From positions 2,356,001 through 2,420,000 of the forward strand of contig JBANSL010000004.1 in the NCBI GenBank assembly GCA_037127255.1: 64,000 bases of DNA. The letters run 5' to 3'. Of this stretch, positions 36,797 to 48,329 are shown one piece after another (the first letter of the stretch is position 1; every line of letters starts with the position of its first letter). The position numbers were made by a program, and so were the translations under genes. This DNA is from Persicaria tinctoria (taxonomy: Eukaryota > Streptophyta > Magnoliopsida > Caryophyllales > Polygonaceae). Under the pieces are notes generated by a model, which saw nothing but the letters and a program-made list of their open reading frames with translations, was not told the origin of the DNA and made no database searches.

Positions 36797-39115
36797 ATGT
36801 CGATGTTTCGAAGGGGAGCTAGTGGCCGGAAGAGTGTGAGCGGTCTGAGCCGAAGCGGGGCCATGGCACCCGAGCCCCAACCACCAAGTCGGAGCGTTGG
36901 TGTTCCAAGCGGGTCTCGGAGGCCTCGAATCGAGGAGGAGGATGACGAGATCACCATCTCGGATCATCTTCCCGTCACCCCCGGTGGAGTCGGCATCGAG
37001 CACCCCACGCCGACTACTCAGCCTACTTCTTCTACACATCCGACGACCGAATCCGGAGCAGCTCGGCGAGCTCGTCAAGCCCGTCAAGGTGATGCACCGG
37101 TGCCGACGGCCGAAGATGTCGCCCCGGAACCTGATGAGGACGATGCCACCAAGCAAGAAGAGCTCCGGGCGGCGGTCTTCAAATATTGGTTCACGAAAGG
37201 TCCGATCCAACAGGATGAAAGTTGTAGGGCTCAGTGCAACTTTTGCACTCAGTCATACAAGCATCCCAAAGGAGGCGGCTATGGCAACTTAAGAAGGCAT
37301 GTCAAGAACAAGCATCCCGACAAGTACGGGATGTCGTCCGGCCAGACGCAATTAACCGGGTACGCAACTTCTTCCTCCCAACCTCCTGGCCTATTTAGTT
37401 ATGATTATACATATAGTAGTAACGAATTTGCGAAAATGGTAGCCGCGGAAGGTTTAGCTTACAACTTTGCACATCGTTTACATTTGAACAACTGGGTGAG
37501 TAGGACGATTAACCCCGCCTACCGCCCCATTTCCCGCCAAACTGTTACGAGGAAAATTGAAAAACGTTTTGCTTGTCGAAAAGCACAAATTGTTGAGTAT
37601 TTTCAAAAACATTCTGATTTGAAAGTTTCAATTTGTAGCGATATTTGGACCGATCACTGGCTTGAGCACTCTTACATGGGTATCACTTGCCATTGGGTCG
37701 ACAACGAATATTTTTTACACAAGAGAGTTTTGGCCTTCCGCCTTTTTGATGAGTCACACACAGCACGTAACATAGCCAAGGTCATTATAACTGTTTTACA
37801 AGAATACCAGTTGACTCAAAGAGTTTTTTCAATCGGTTTTGACAACGCCTCCGCAAACACGGCTTCTATTGAAGAATTAATTCAATATTGTAGCCGCCAG
37901 TGCGGAGGTACATTTTTCCACATCCGGTGCGCACCACATATTTTAAACTTATGTGTTCAAACCTCCTTATCCTATGTACAAGATATGGTCGCACCTATTC
38001 GTTTTGTTCTGAAGAACCTCTGGAAGAGCAAAACGCTCCGTGATCAGTGGAAGGTCTTCTGTAAGCAAAACAAGGTGAGACCGAAGAAATTTCCTAGGGA
38101 TGTTTCTACTCGGTGGAACTCCACATATTTAATGATTCACGAATCATATGCTTACAGAGAGCTCCTTTCCGCTTTTGCTACCCAATACATCGAAGGCTCC
38201 GAAGTTTTTAGTGATGTTTGGGTAGCGGCCAGAGATGTGATGGAAGTTTTTAAAGTTTTTTACGATGCCACAAGAACTTTTAGTCAAGTTTACACCCCTA
38301 CCTCTCATTTATTTTGTTTTACCGCAATGAACGTTGCAATAGCCCTTAACGACGGGTTGCAGATATCGACAATCTGCCAAGCCATGATGGAAATGAGGGC
38401 TAAATGGTTACAGTATTACACAAACATTCCTGATATTTTCCTCGTAGCAACGGTTTTCGACCCTCGAATTAAGCTCACTGGTCTTCAAAGTTTTTTGGAC
38501 AACTATTATCCTATGCTACAGGTTGAAGAACCTCCAAATGTGCTTGTTACAATTACTAAGGTTATAACATTACTTCAAAGCTTATATGATATTTATTCTA
38601 CTAGCGGTACTCAATCCTCCCAAGTACCGCCCCCTTCGTCCTCAACCTCGTCACGCACTAGCATTACTGCGCGAACGAAGGCTCTTGCCAGAGATATTTT
38701 TGTCACAAAGAGATCGAGGACCTCGTCGACCTCCCCTTCGGAGATCGACGAGTATTTGGCTACTAACTTTGATTTTCTTGATATCGAATCGGATGACTTC
38801 GACGCCCTGGCTTGGTGGAGTAGGCCAGCGAGATTACGATTTCCGACTCTACAGGTAATTGCTCGTCAGATTCTAGGAGCACCATGCTCGACGGTTGCGG
38901 TTGAGCAACTATTTAGTCGGAGCGGGCAGATCTTAACGGCCCAAAGATCGACTATGCTACCGGAGAACCTCGAGATGCAAGTCCTGCTCAGCGATTGGAA
39001 GCGGGCAGATGAAAGAAGCCAAAGGAACCACCTCTCCACCGAATCAGACCCGGACGAAGGAGTAGAAGACGAGACATCCATCGAGAGTTCAGACGGTGAT
39101 GGCGCCGGAAGGTAA
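36797..39115 (+). CDS. hAT family transposase, apparently intact (772 aa)
   Basis: Single uninterrupted frame. The N-terminal ~125 residues are Pro/Ser/acidic and probably disordered. The BED finger is at ~132-180 (KYWFTKGPIQ, CNFCTQSYK, RHVKNKHPDKY). The RNase H-like catalytic core runs from about 275: CSDIWTD gives the first Asp, FDNASANT the second, followed by the C-x3-H of RCAPHILNL typical of hAT. The C-terminal dimerisation domain is at ~665-740 (DALAWWS, FPTLQVIARQILGAP, STVAVEQLFSRSG). All recognised hAT landmarks are present, including the conserved Trp and the SRSG block. An acidic tail ends at TAA. The ATG at 36797 gives MSMFRRGASG; the next ATG is two codons later. A nuclear cut-and-paste enzyme making 8-bp TSDs. 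Possibly functional. Confidence 0.92.
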   Translation: MSMFRRGASGRKSVSGLSRSGAMAPEPQPPSRSVGVPSGSRRPRIEEEDDEITISDHLPVTPGGVGIEHPTPTTQPTSSTHPTTESGAARRARQARQGDAPVPTAEDVAPEPDEDDATKQEELRAAVFKYWFTKGPIQQDESCRAQCNFCTQSYKHPKGGGYGNLRRHVKNKHPDKYGMSSGQTQLTGYATSSSQPPGLFSYDYTYSSNEFAKMVAAEGLAYNFAHRLHLNNWVSRTINPAYRPISRQTVTRKIEKRFACRKAQIVEYFQKHSDLKVSICSDIWTDHWLEHSYMGITCHWVDNEYFLHKRVLAFRLFDESHTARNIAKVIITVLQEYQLTQRVFSIGFDNASANTASIEELIQYCSRQCGGTFFHIRCAPHILNLCVQTSLSYVQDMVAPIRFVLKNLWKSKTLRDQWKVFCKQNKVRPKKFPRDVSTRWNSTYLMIHESYAYRELLSAFATQYIEGSEVFSDVWVAARDVMEVFKVFYDATRTFSQVYTPTSHLFCFTAMNVAIALNDGLQISTICQAMMEMRAKWLQYYTNIPDIFLVATVFDPRIKLTGLQSFLDNYYPMLQVEEPPNVLVTITKVITLLQSLYDIYSTSGTQSSQVPPPSSSTSSRTSITARTKALARDIFVTKRSRTSSTSPSEIDEYLATNFDFLDIESDDFDALAWWSRPARLRFPTLQVIARQILGAPCSTVAVEQLFSRSGQILTAQRSTMLPENLEMQVLLSDWKRADERSQRNHLSTESDPDEGVEDETSIESSDGDGAGR

Positions 39116-39395
39116 GCGGGGATTAAAACAGGTAAAAGAACTACGTGGGCTTTGATTCCTTTTCCCCGAAAGGATACGTAGGCAACTGGAAACGGTGCAA
39201 GCCCTTCTCCCCCCCCTTTTTTTTCCAACCGAAAATACACATTTTATACACTGTTTTTTTTTATAAATAATTTATATCTCGACCCGGCAACCCGGCGGGT
39301 CGACCCGTGACCTGCCGGGTCATCTGACCCGCCGACCCGGCTATTCCCCGGGTCCGGGTGCGGGTCATGCCTTTGCCGACCCGTGGACAGGCCTA

Positions 39396-42300
39396 CTTCG
39401 GGTACACCTGCTGGAAACGCCACCATGGTCATCACGGTCCATAGCGGCACTGTCGTCATCAATCGGACGGAGAGGCAGAGGAATCTAAACCCGACGGGGA
39501 GTCGGAGACCGGAAAGGGAGGAGAAGGAGGCTGAGGTTGGGAGTCCGGTTAAGAAGGACGACAAGGAACCAATTTCTTTGGAGCCCACCCTTCCCAACCA
39601 CTCATCGATGGATATCTCGGCTGATAACAAATCTATCAACTCAACCACTACTATGAAAATCTCCAGCGAAGAACAACGGTAGGGTGTTCAATCAAAAGGT
39701 TGGGAGAACGGGTGCGTTGTTTTTTGTTTTTGTTGGGTTTTTTTTTTTGAGAATGGTAGGGTGTTAAAAAATCAAAAGGGTGATGTTTTTTTGCGTATGT
39801 GTGATGAGTGCCCATCGGTGGTTCACACGGTCCTCCCACTTGCAAGTATTAGGGGCGAATCCAATGTTGTAATTAATGCCCGAAATATTCATGTTGGATG
39901 ATGTGCTCAACTGGGATCGTATCACTTCGATCCAACTGTCTCAAAACACGATCAAGGTGGTACATCTCCTCCAGATCTAAGCACTTGATCGTCCCTCTAT
40001 AGGACGATCCAAGTAAAATCTCGTATGTGATCAATGGATATGCTTGCCAAGTCACATGTCATGTACACAATGTTAAGCAGAGTTGCATATATTTAGATCA
40101 ATAGAAATTAATTGGAATAGATTTGTACCTCCGTAACCATCATATAGTCTAATAGAGCACGATAGTAAAAGAGTAATCTTCGTTGATTGGGAGTCTTCTC
40201 CTCTCGGTGGTGGACCGTTTTTGCTAATCATTCACAATCATCAAACTCCGCGTTGAATGCTCGTGTAACTTCATAAAATATGTCCAAATCCAGTACCATA
40301 TACACTCCTACCCTACAATCCCTTACCCATACCCTAGGCCAGTAGGCAGTAGCCCTACCCGTTCCTACAACCATGACCATGAAAAGACCACATCCCCAAG
40401 AATCTGACGGATCGACCAACTGACTCCCGCCGAGCGAGATCCGCATGCGAATCTCGCTCGGCTCGACCAAGCTACTCCCGTTCTCGCCATCGAGAGAACT
40501 TCGACTACTCCTATGCCCGAGGTAGCTGCCGACCACCGCCCAACAGTGGTCTTATAGGTGTACCCGCCTTCGGGTACACCTGTCGGAATTGCCGCCGTGG
40601 TCATCATCGTCAATAGCGGCACCGTCGTCATCAATCGGGCGGAGAGGCAGAGGAATCTGAACCCGACGGAGAGCCGGAGCCCGGAAAGGGAGGAGAAGGA
40701 GACTGAGATTGGGAGTCCGGTTAAGAAGGACGACAAGGAACCAGTTTCTTTGGAGCCCACCCTTCACGACCACTCATCGATGGATATCTCGGCTAATAAC
40801 AAATCTATCAACTCAACCACTACTATGAAAATCTCCAGCGAAGAACAACGGTAGGGTGTTCAATCAAAAGGTTGGGAGAACGGGTGCGTTGTTTTTTGTT
40901 TTTGTTGGGTTTTTTTTTTTGAGAATGGTAGGGTGTTAAAAAATCAAAAGGGTGATGTTTTTTTGCGTATGTGTGATGAGTGCCCATCGGTGGTTCACAC
41001 GGTCCTCCCACTTGCAAGTATTAGGGGCGAATCCAATGTTGTAATTAATGCCCGAAATATTCATGTTGGATGATGTGCTCAACTGGGATCGTATCACTTC
41101 GATCCAACTGTCTCAAAACACGATCAAGGTGGTACATCTCCTCCAGATCTAAGCACTTGATCGTCCCTCTATAGGACGATCCAAGTAAAATCTCGTATGT
41201 GATCAATGGATATGCTTGCCAAGTCACATGTCATGTACACAATGTTAAGCAGAGTTGCATATATTTAGATCAATAGAAATTAATTGGAATAGATTTGTAC
41301 CTCCGTAACCATCATATAGTCTAATAGAGCACGATAGTAAAAGAGTAATCTTCGTTGATTGGGAGTCTTCTCCTCTCGGTGGTGGACCGTTTTTGCTAAT
41401 CATTCACAATCATCAAACTCCGCGTTGAATGCTCGTGTAACTTCATAAAATATGTCCAAATCCAGTACCATATACACTCCTACCCTACAATCCCTTACCC
41501 ATACCCTAGGCCAGTAGGCAGTAGCCCTACCCGTTCCTACAACCATGACCATGAAAAGACCACATCCCCAAGAATCTGACGGATCGACCAACTGACTCCC
41601 GCCGAGCGAGATCCGCATGCGAATCTCGCTCGGCTCGACCAAGCTACTCCCGTTCTCGCCATCGAGAGAACTTCGACTACTCCTATGCCCGAGGTAGCTG
41701 CCGACCACCGCCCAACAGTGGTCTTATAGGTGTACCCGCCTTCGGGTACACCTGTCGGAATTGCCGCCGTGGTCATCATCGTCAATAGCGGCACCGTCGT
41801 CATCAATCGGGCGGAGAGGCAGAGGAATCTGAACCCGACGGAGAGCCGGAGCCCGGAAAGGGAGGAGAAGGAGACTGAGATTGGGAGTCCGGTTAAGAAG
41901 GACGACAAGGAACCAGTTTCTTTGGAGCCCACCCTTCACGACCACTCATCGATGGATATCTCGGCTAATAACAAATCTATCAACTCAACCACTACTATGA
42001 AAATCTCCAGCGAAGAACAACGGTAGGGTGTTCAATCAAAAGGTTGGGAGAACGGGTGCGTTGTTTTTTGTTTTTGTTGGGTTTTTTTTTTTGAGAATGG
42101 TAGGGTGTTAAAAAATCAAAAGGGTGATGTTTTTTTGCGTATGTGTGATGAGTGCCCATCGGTGGTTCACACGGTCCTCCCACTTGCAAGTATTAGGGGC
42201 GAATCCAATGTTGTAATTAATGCCCGAAATATTCATGTTGGATGATGTGCTCAACTGGGATCGTATCACTTCGATCCAACTGTCTCAAAACACGATCAAG

Positions 42301-44395
42301 GTGGTACATCTCCTCCAGATCTAAGCACTTGATCGTCCCTCTATAGGACGATCCAAGTAAAATCTCGTATGTGATCAATGGATATGCTTGCCAAGTCACA
42401 TGTCATGTACACAATGTTAAGCAGAGTTGCATATATTTAGATCAATAGAAATTAATTGGAATAGATTTGTACCTCCGTAACCATCATATAGTCTAATAGA
42501 GCACGATAGTAAAAGAGTAATCTTCGTTGATTGGGAGTCTTCTCCTCTCGGTGGTGGACCGTTTTTGCTAATCATTCACAATCATCAAACTCCGCGTTGA
42601 ATGCTCGTGTAACTTCATAAAATATGTCCAAATCCAGTACCATATACACTCCTATCCTACAATCCCTTACCCATACCCTAGGCCAGTAGGCAGTAGCCCT
42701 ACCCGTTCCTACAACCATGACCATGAAAAGACCACATCCCCAAGAATCTGACGGATCGACCAACTGACTCCCGCCGAGCGAGATCCGCATGCGAATCTCG
42801 CTCGGCTCGACCAAGCTACTCCCGTTCTCGCCATCGAGAGAACTTCGACTACTCCTATGCCCGAGGTAGCTGCCGACCACCGCCCAACAGTGGTCTTATA
42901 GGTGTACCCGCCTTCGGGTACACCTGTCGGAATTGCCGCCGTGGTCATCATCGTCAATAGCGGCACCGTCGTCATCAATCGGGCGGAGAGGCAGAGGAAT
43001 CTGAACCCGACGGAGAGCCGGAGCCCGGAAAGGGAGGAGAAGGAGACTGAGATTGGGAGTCCGGTTAAGAAGGACGACAAGGAACCAGTTTCTTTGGAGC
43101 CCACCCTTCACGACCACTCATCGATGGATATCTCGGCTAATAACAAATCTATCAACTCAACCACTACCATGAAAATCTCCAGCGAAGAACAACGGTAGGG
43201 TGTTCAATCAAAAGGTTGGGAGAACGGGTGCGTTGTTTTTTGTTTTTGTTGGGTTTTTTTTTTTGAGAATGGTAGGGTGTTAAAAAATCAAAAGGGTGAT
43301 GTTTTTTTGCGTATGTGTGATAAGTGCGCATCGGTGGTTCACACGGTCCTCCCACTTGCAAGTATCAGGGGCGAATCCAATGATGTAATTCATGCCCGTA
43401 ATATTCATGTTGACCTACACATGTTGGATGAGGTGCTCAACTGGGATCGTATCACTCCGATCCAACTGTCTCAAAATGCGATCAAGGTGGTACATCTCCT
43501 TCAGATCTAAGCACTTGATCGTCCCTCTATAGGACGATCCAACTAAAATCTCGTCTGTAATCAATGGATATGCTTGCCAAGTCACATGTCATGTACACAA
43601 TGTTGAGCAGAGTTGCATATATTTAGATCAATAGAAATTAATTGGAATAGATTTGTACCTCTGTAACCATCATATAGTCTAATAGAGCACGATAGTAAAA
43701 GAATAATCCCCGTTGATTGGGAGTCTTCTTCTCTCGGTGGTGGGCCGTTTTTTGCTGATCATTCACAATCATCAAACTCCGCGCTGAATGCCCGTGTAAC
43801 TTCATAAAATATGTCCAAATACAGTACCTTATACACTCCTACCCTACAATCCCTTACTCGTACCCTAGGTCAGTAGGCAGTAGCCCTACTCGTTCCTACA
43901 ACCATGACCATGAAAAGACGACATCCCCAAGAATCTGACGAATCGGCCAACTGACTCCCGTCGGCGAATCCCGCTCGGCTCGGCCAAGCTACTCCCGTTC
44001 CCGCCGTCGATGGAACTTTGACTGCTCCCGAGCCCGAGGTAGCCGCCGACCACCGCCCGACAGTGGTCATATAGGTGTACCCGCCTTCGGTTACACCTGC
44101 CGTAAACGCCGCTGTGGTCATCACCGTCCGTAGTGGCACCGTCGTCATCAATCGGGCGGAGAGGCAGACGAATCTGAACCCGACGGAGAGCCGGAGCCCG
44201 GAAAGGGAGGAGAAGGAGACTGGGGTTGGGAGTCCGGTTAAGAAGGACGACAAGGAACCAATTTCTTTGGAGCCCACCCTTCCCGACCACTCATCGATGG
44301 ATATCTCGGCTGATAACAAATCTATCAACTCAACCACTACTATGAAAATCTCCAGCGAAGAACAACGGTAGGGTGTTCGATCAATAAAATCAAGC
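39396..44395. repeat. 1,172-bp tandem array, four full units plus a partial fifth
   Basis: Units begin at CTTCGGGTACACC: 39396, 40568, 41740, 42912 and (diverged) 44085. Units 2 and 3 look identical over their whole length and unit 4 differs by very few bases, while unit 1 differs in its first ~250 bp and the last unit is the most diverged. Each full unit carries a ~98-codon plus-strand frame (INRAERQRNLNPTESRSPER..., ending ISSEEQR) and several antisense frames, all simply multiplied with the repeat. An ~80-bp piece of the unit also lies at 32627-32708. The protein frame resembles no family I can name. An assembly collapse or expansion is possible. Confidence 0.9.
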
Positions 44396-44403
44396 ACCCT
44401 AAA

Positions 44404-44547
44404 ATACTCTCCCCTCCCTCTTACATTGACTATGGGCCTGAAATAGATCGGCCTCAACATCCATCGATCCACCCACGACCTCAAATTAGTCCCATTCCCC
44501 ACTGCCCAATAACACCTCTCGCTCCCACAGATCGAATACTCCGCCAA
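44404..44547 (-). pseudogene. LINE reverse-transcriptase C-terminal fragment
   Basis: Minus-strand SERCYWAVGNGTNLRSWVDR is the W-x-VGNG...W conserved block found downstream of the RT in plant LINE polyproteins. Joined directly to the last tandem unit, so the array may have grown from LINE-associated DNA. Confidence 0.55.
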
Positions 44548-44811
44548 GCATATCTATATATATGCACAAGATATATAATTTGACCCGGCCAATTTCGTTA
44601 AATATAAATATTATATTGAATTCTTGCAAGTGTAAAGTTATCTTGAATTAGAACATGTCAAAAGACTTGTATCCATTAATTAAACAAAAATGGTACAGAA
44701 TAATCATCTCAAATTATAGAGGTCATACATATATGAAAGGTCTAACCAAATAAAACATAGGAAAATCACAAATAAAAAAGGGTTAATCTCAAAGCCGATA
44801 AGCACGATAGA

Positions 44812-44985
44812 TTTTTTTTTTTGATTAGGTAAAAATTCGAAGGTCAGACAGACCTGACTCATCGAGAGGCCGACCGAAGTCGGCAGACGGCGAACCGTCT
44901 AACAGAGCAAACTAAAGACAGAAATACAAATAACAAGCGAAATGAATCAAGCAGAAAGAAACTCTACAACTAAACATTTCAAGAA
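44812..44985 (-). mobile_element. LINE 3' tail (inverted copy)
   Basis: Read on the minus strand: GACGGTTCGCCGTCTGCCGA, CGGTCGGCCTCTCGATGAG, then GAATTTTTACCTAATC and poly-A. Same tail as 24880-25012 and 63400-63530. Confidence 0.65.
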
Positions 44986-45289
44986 GACCAAACACCCAAA
45001 ACGCTGAGGAAGGATAAACACGATAGATTGATAGGGGTCAGAAACATCTCTTGAAGAGCTCATCCTATCCATTCACACTCGGGGTATCAGTTTCGGTACC
45101 ACTCTAATAAATGGGCGGAAATGAGGATTTGAACTCAAGACCAAAATCATTCAAATTCCCACCCCACACCAACTAAGCTAAGCAGTAAGGAGGCATATAT
45201 AGGTCATTGAATTAACTGAAGAATGAAGATAACTTACAAATGTAGAATATAGAAAGAGAATCATATAATTACAATGCAAATGTGTGTGA

Positions 45290-45870
45290 ATTAAGTGAGT
45301 CAAAAGTGTCAAGAGTGGGTGGTGTTGAGGGTGAGCTGGGCTCGAAGATGGAGCATGTCGTCGATGAAATACTGAGCGCCAACACTCATGGAGCGGGTCA
45401 GCAATGGTGTACCGGTAGAGGTCGTCTTCTGTTCTCACTCTGAGGCCGTCGCTTCCGAGCACAGCCTCTAATGCAAGTACAAAGTGGCAAGGCCATGGCC
45501 ATCGTCACCTCTTCGGACCTTCAAATGAACCGATCATAACATATCATATCATATATTGATCGATCAAATATATATGATCTGATCGAATTGATCAAACTTA
45601 CTTGGTGAAATCTCTTGTTACTCTAACAAAATACCGAAAGACGAGAAGGAAAGTGGAGGTATAAAAGCGCATCTTCAAAGGAGGATAAGGGTTTCTTCTG
45701 CAGCAAATTGCAACAATATGAAACACAAGAAGCAACCTCCAACCTGTCGGCAACCACCAACACGTTCACCAAATAGGGGACTGAATCTGTACTCAACTCG
45801 TGGGTATACATAAACTTTAAGACCTCTTCCAAAACTTCTTCCTCTACTCTCCATCGATGATCGATCCATA
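45290..45870 (-). pseudogene. POB1/LRB-like BTB-BACK gene, internally deleted
   Basis: Minus-strand pieces in order: 45870 to about 45650 encodes the end of a BTB domain (EEVLEEVLKFMYTHELS, VLVVADRLEVASCV, ALLYLHFPSRL). About 45480-45410 gives a BACK fragment (LGSDGLRVRTEDDLYRY). Then, in a shifted frame, 45415-45296 gives the extreme C-terminus (GAQYFIDDMLHLRAQL) and TGA. In plant LRB/POB1 proteins, substrate adaptors of CUL3 ubiquitin ligases (phytochrome-linked), roughly 200 residues separate BACK from this tail; here they are missing. BTB N-terminus and start not found. Non-functional. Confidence 0.7.
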
Positions 45871-46105
45871 TCACCAAAACACAACACTATCAAAATTAAA
45901 CCTCAATATAAAATAAAATAAAGCGAGATCGATGTATATATATCTGAACTTACCAGATGGGTTGATCTTCAAGGTCACATGGGTCTGTGTTGATTCTCTC
46001 ATGCCATTTCTGAATATATAGCTACAATACATCACCAATTTAATTAGCAGCTTTAAAGGTTAACTTACTAAAGTAAAAAATTAAGGGAAAAAAATAGCTT
46101 ACCTT

Positions 46106-46385
46106 GGGTGTGTTTGGATTCCAAATGCATTATGTTCATAATGCAAAATGATAAGGCGGTGTTTGGTTAACAAAAATTTTAAGGCGTTTAAATTATGATA
46201 TTTTTGGATTCTACGATATATTAATTAAAATGCAATTATTTTATCTCGATTTATGTGATTATTTGTTTAAATTACGGTTTTACCTCGATTTTTACGAGAT
46301 TTTTATTTTTACAACCAAACGGACACATAAAACGAGGTAAAATAATTGCATTATAATGAAAATGCAATGGAATCCAAACACACCC
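46106..46385. mobile_element. Tourist-like MITE (280 bp)
   Basis: TIRs GGGTGTGTTTGGATTCCA at both ends (inverted), the same first 12 bases as the MITE at 30217. Interior AT-rich. The flanking 3-bp TSD is not clean (CTT/TTG). Confidence 0.7.
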
Positions 46386-46824
46386 TTGTAGAAAAAGGGG
46401 ATGTGTATTGATAAGATGTGAGAACTTACATGAAAAGCTAAGATCATGGTCCATTGTACATACATATGCAATGCAAGAAAGAAACGTATTATCAAATTAA
46501 AGTTTAAAACTGAAAAAGAAAAAAGAGCAACCAACTAATTAATTAAGAAAGATTGAAACGTACCTAATTTGGGGTTATCGGAGCCTTCTGAATCAGATTT
46601 GGGATGTAGATTGAAACGTACTATTATTAAGAAAGATTGAAACGTATTATCAAGACGCATCAGATGAGATCGGTATTCATTTTCACATGAATCTCCAGAT
46701 CTGCAGATGGCAGGCGATGTTGTTGAGATTTTGATCGGTTAAATCCAATCCGCGGATCAATTTTGTTGTTGTTTTATGTTGTGGATTAGAAATCGGAGAC
46801 GGAAATCTCAAGGCCAGGGCCAAA

Positions 46825-47640
46825 ATGTCGAGAATGCGTATGGCGGTGTTACCACCAAGATCGATTGATTACATGTTCAAGGTGGTCTTGATCGGTGACT
46901 CCGCCGTCGGTAAATCTCAGCTCATTGCGCGTTTCGCCAAGAACGAATTCAGTACTATTTAATGCCAAGGCAACGATTGGTGTCGAATTCCAAGACCGTT
47001 AAGGCTCAGATTTGGGATACCTCCGGCCAAGAAAGGTTGGAAATTTTCTACAATTCCTGATGTTTGTGCTTATTTGATTAAAGTGTAGACACAGGTACAA
47101 GTATTGCTACTCGATCTGTGTGATTCATACATATAGATTGATATGAGTAATCCTTCAATCTGTTCAAGCTTAGATTATGGTTTGATTTTGTAGCACACAT
47201 CATCTGTTACATTGTTTGGGTTGAGTTGGAATCAGATCCTGGCATTCTCCATGTTGCAAGTACAGGGCAGTGACAAGTGCTTACTACAGAGGGGCAGTGG
47301 GAGCCATGTTGGTGTACGATCACATGTCGACGGGGCTGGATGAGCTAAGGGGACACGCGGACAAAAACATCGTCATAATCCTTGTAGCCAACAAATGTGA
47401 CCTGTGCCACCTCCGAGGAGTGCCAGTTGAGGACGCCAAGGAGTTTGCGGAGGAGGAGCTCTTCTTCATGGAGACATCTGCTCTTTGACTCAACCAACGC
47501 GGAGACGGCTTTTCTGACAGTCCTAACTGAAATATATCAGAAATCGGCGAAGAAGACGCTCACAGCTAACGCCAATACAGAAACCCGTGAGAGGCTGCTC
47601 AAGGGGACTCAGATCCTTTACCGGTTCAGGGGGGATACGA
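46825..47640 (+). pseudogene. RABA-type Rab GTPase pseudogene
   Basis: ATG at 46825 then a hypervariable start, [20 protein letters not shown] (P-loop intact) and KNEF, followed by a stop. Two further frames hold ATIGVEFQ (switch I) and KAQIWDTSGQER (switch II), so exon 1 has at least two indels. A GT-AG intron (47035-47260) leads to [20 protein letters not shown], after which the helix around the usual FENVERW is deleted. NKCDL and ETSAL are present, then another frameshift before AFLTVLTEIYQ. The gene keeps its intron, so it is a decayed genomic copy, not a retrocopy. The C-terminal prenylation Cys pair is not found in frame. Confidence 0.85.
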
Positions 47641-48329
47641 CTAAATGTTTTCTCCTGGAGGGAGCTCCGCGAGCTTGGGTTGAGTACCCAGCACTCGCTC
47701 CATATCCAACCGGACCTCTATGTTTCGGATGCTGTAGTCAACCACCATCAACCAATACAAAAGCTTCGCTAGTTCAGTTGCATTTGTCTGCACAATACAC
47801 ATCAACAATAAACGTCAATTCTCTTGCACATAGACGTTGCCAATATATGAACTTTGAAAGATGACTTGTTTACAACTTGAAGCATCAAACCTTCATTTGC
47901 TGCTCTGAAACGGCTAAAAGGCGTTTTATGAATATATTCATGGCCAATATAACATCTTCACCAGCACTACTTGTCAAAACCTACACACAAATAATCAGAA
48001 AAACAAAATGTCAAGAGATGCTCTAGAGTTCAATTTTCCAGCATCTTCACCAGTGGTTTGAAGGGCATGCAACTAGTGGCGAAGGCCGTATCTATAGCAG
48101 CTTTACTCAGTTAGAGACTAAGAGACAAGGGTTCATGAATTTTATCAACAGATGCACATCAACACTAAAATGAACATTGCTAATCACAGGGTGAAAATAC
48201 TAGAAGATGACTGAGATACGAAGCACCAAAAACCGTCCATAACAAAAGGAAGCAGAGGGGAAAAAATAGAATCTCTGAATCCAAACCTTCAAATTTTGAG
48301 GTTCAAGCGACTTTAAGTACTCTAACAAT
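47641..48329. other. Intergenic, no gene seen
   Basis: Lies between the Rab pseudogene and the minus-strand DUF760 gene and probably includes the 3' UTR of the latter. No coding sequence supported. Confidence 0.5.

Larger units (their letters stand above)
34542..39395 (+). mobile_element. hAT transposon locus with three BED-coding modules
   Basis: Right end at 39395 is a typical hAT terminus (reverse complement TAGGCCTGTCCACGGGTC). Within are three blocks dense in ACCCGGCGGGTC palindromes (34545-34715, 35500-35605, 36485-36600, plus 39280-39380), each of the first three followed by a TATA box and a BED-finger ORF. No matching left TIR was found near 34542, so the left end is truncated, rearranged or lies elsewhere. 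The right end abuts the first 1,172-bp tandem unit, so an 8-bp TSD cannot be confirmed. Confidence 0.8.

Noticed and set aside
36797..37292. Alternative-frame ORF at the start of the hAT transposase
   Set aside because: The BED finger and all downstream domains are in the 36797-39115 frame.
39396..44395. CRISPR-like or satellite-centromere array
   Set aside because: The unit is 1.17 kb with no short repeat/spacer structure and only about four copies, so it is neither.
39383..44547. Families of identical small proteins (60, 64, 73, 98, 102 and 131 codons) repeated every 1,172 bp
   Set aside because: They follow the DNA repeat; overlapping frames on both strands repeat equally, so repetition is not evidence of coding. 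I describe the array instead.
47397..47864. 155-codon frame over the Rab C-terminus
   Set aside because: It mixes the wrong frame of the Rab exon with downstream DNA; only the portion AFLTVLTEIYQ is Rab-like, after a frameshift.
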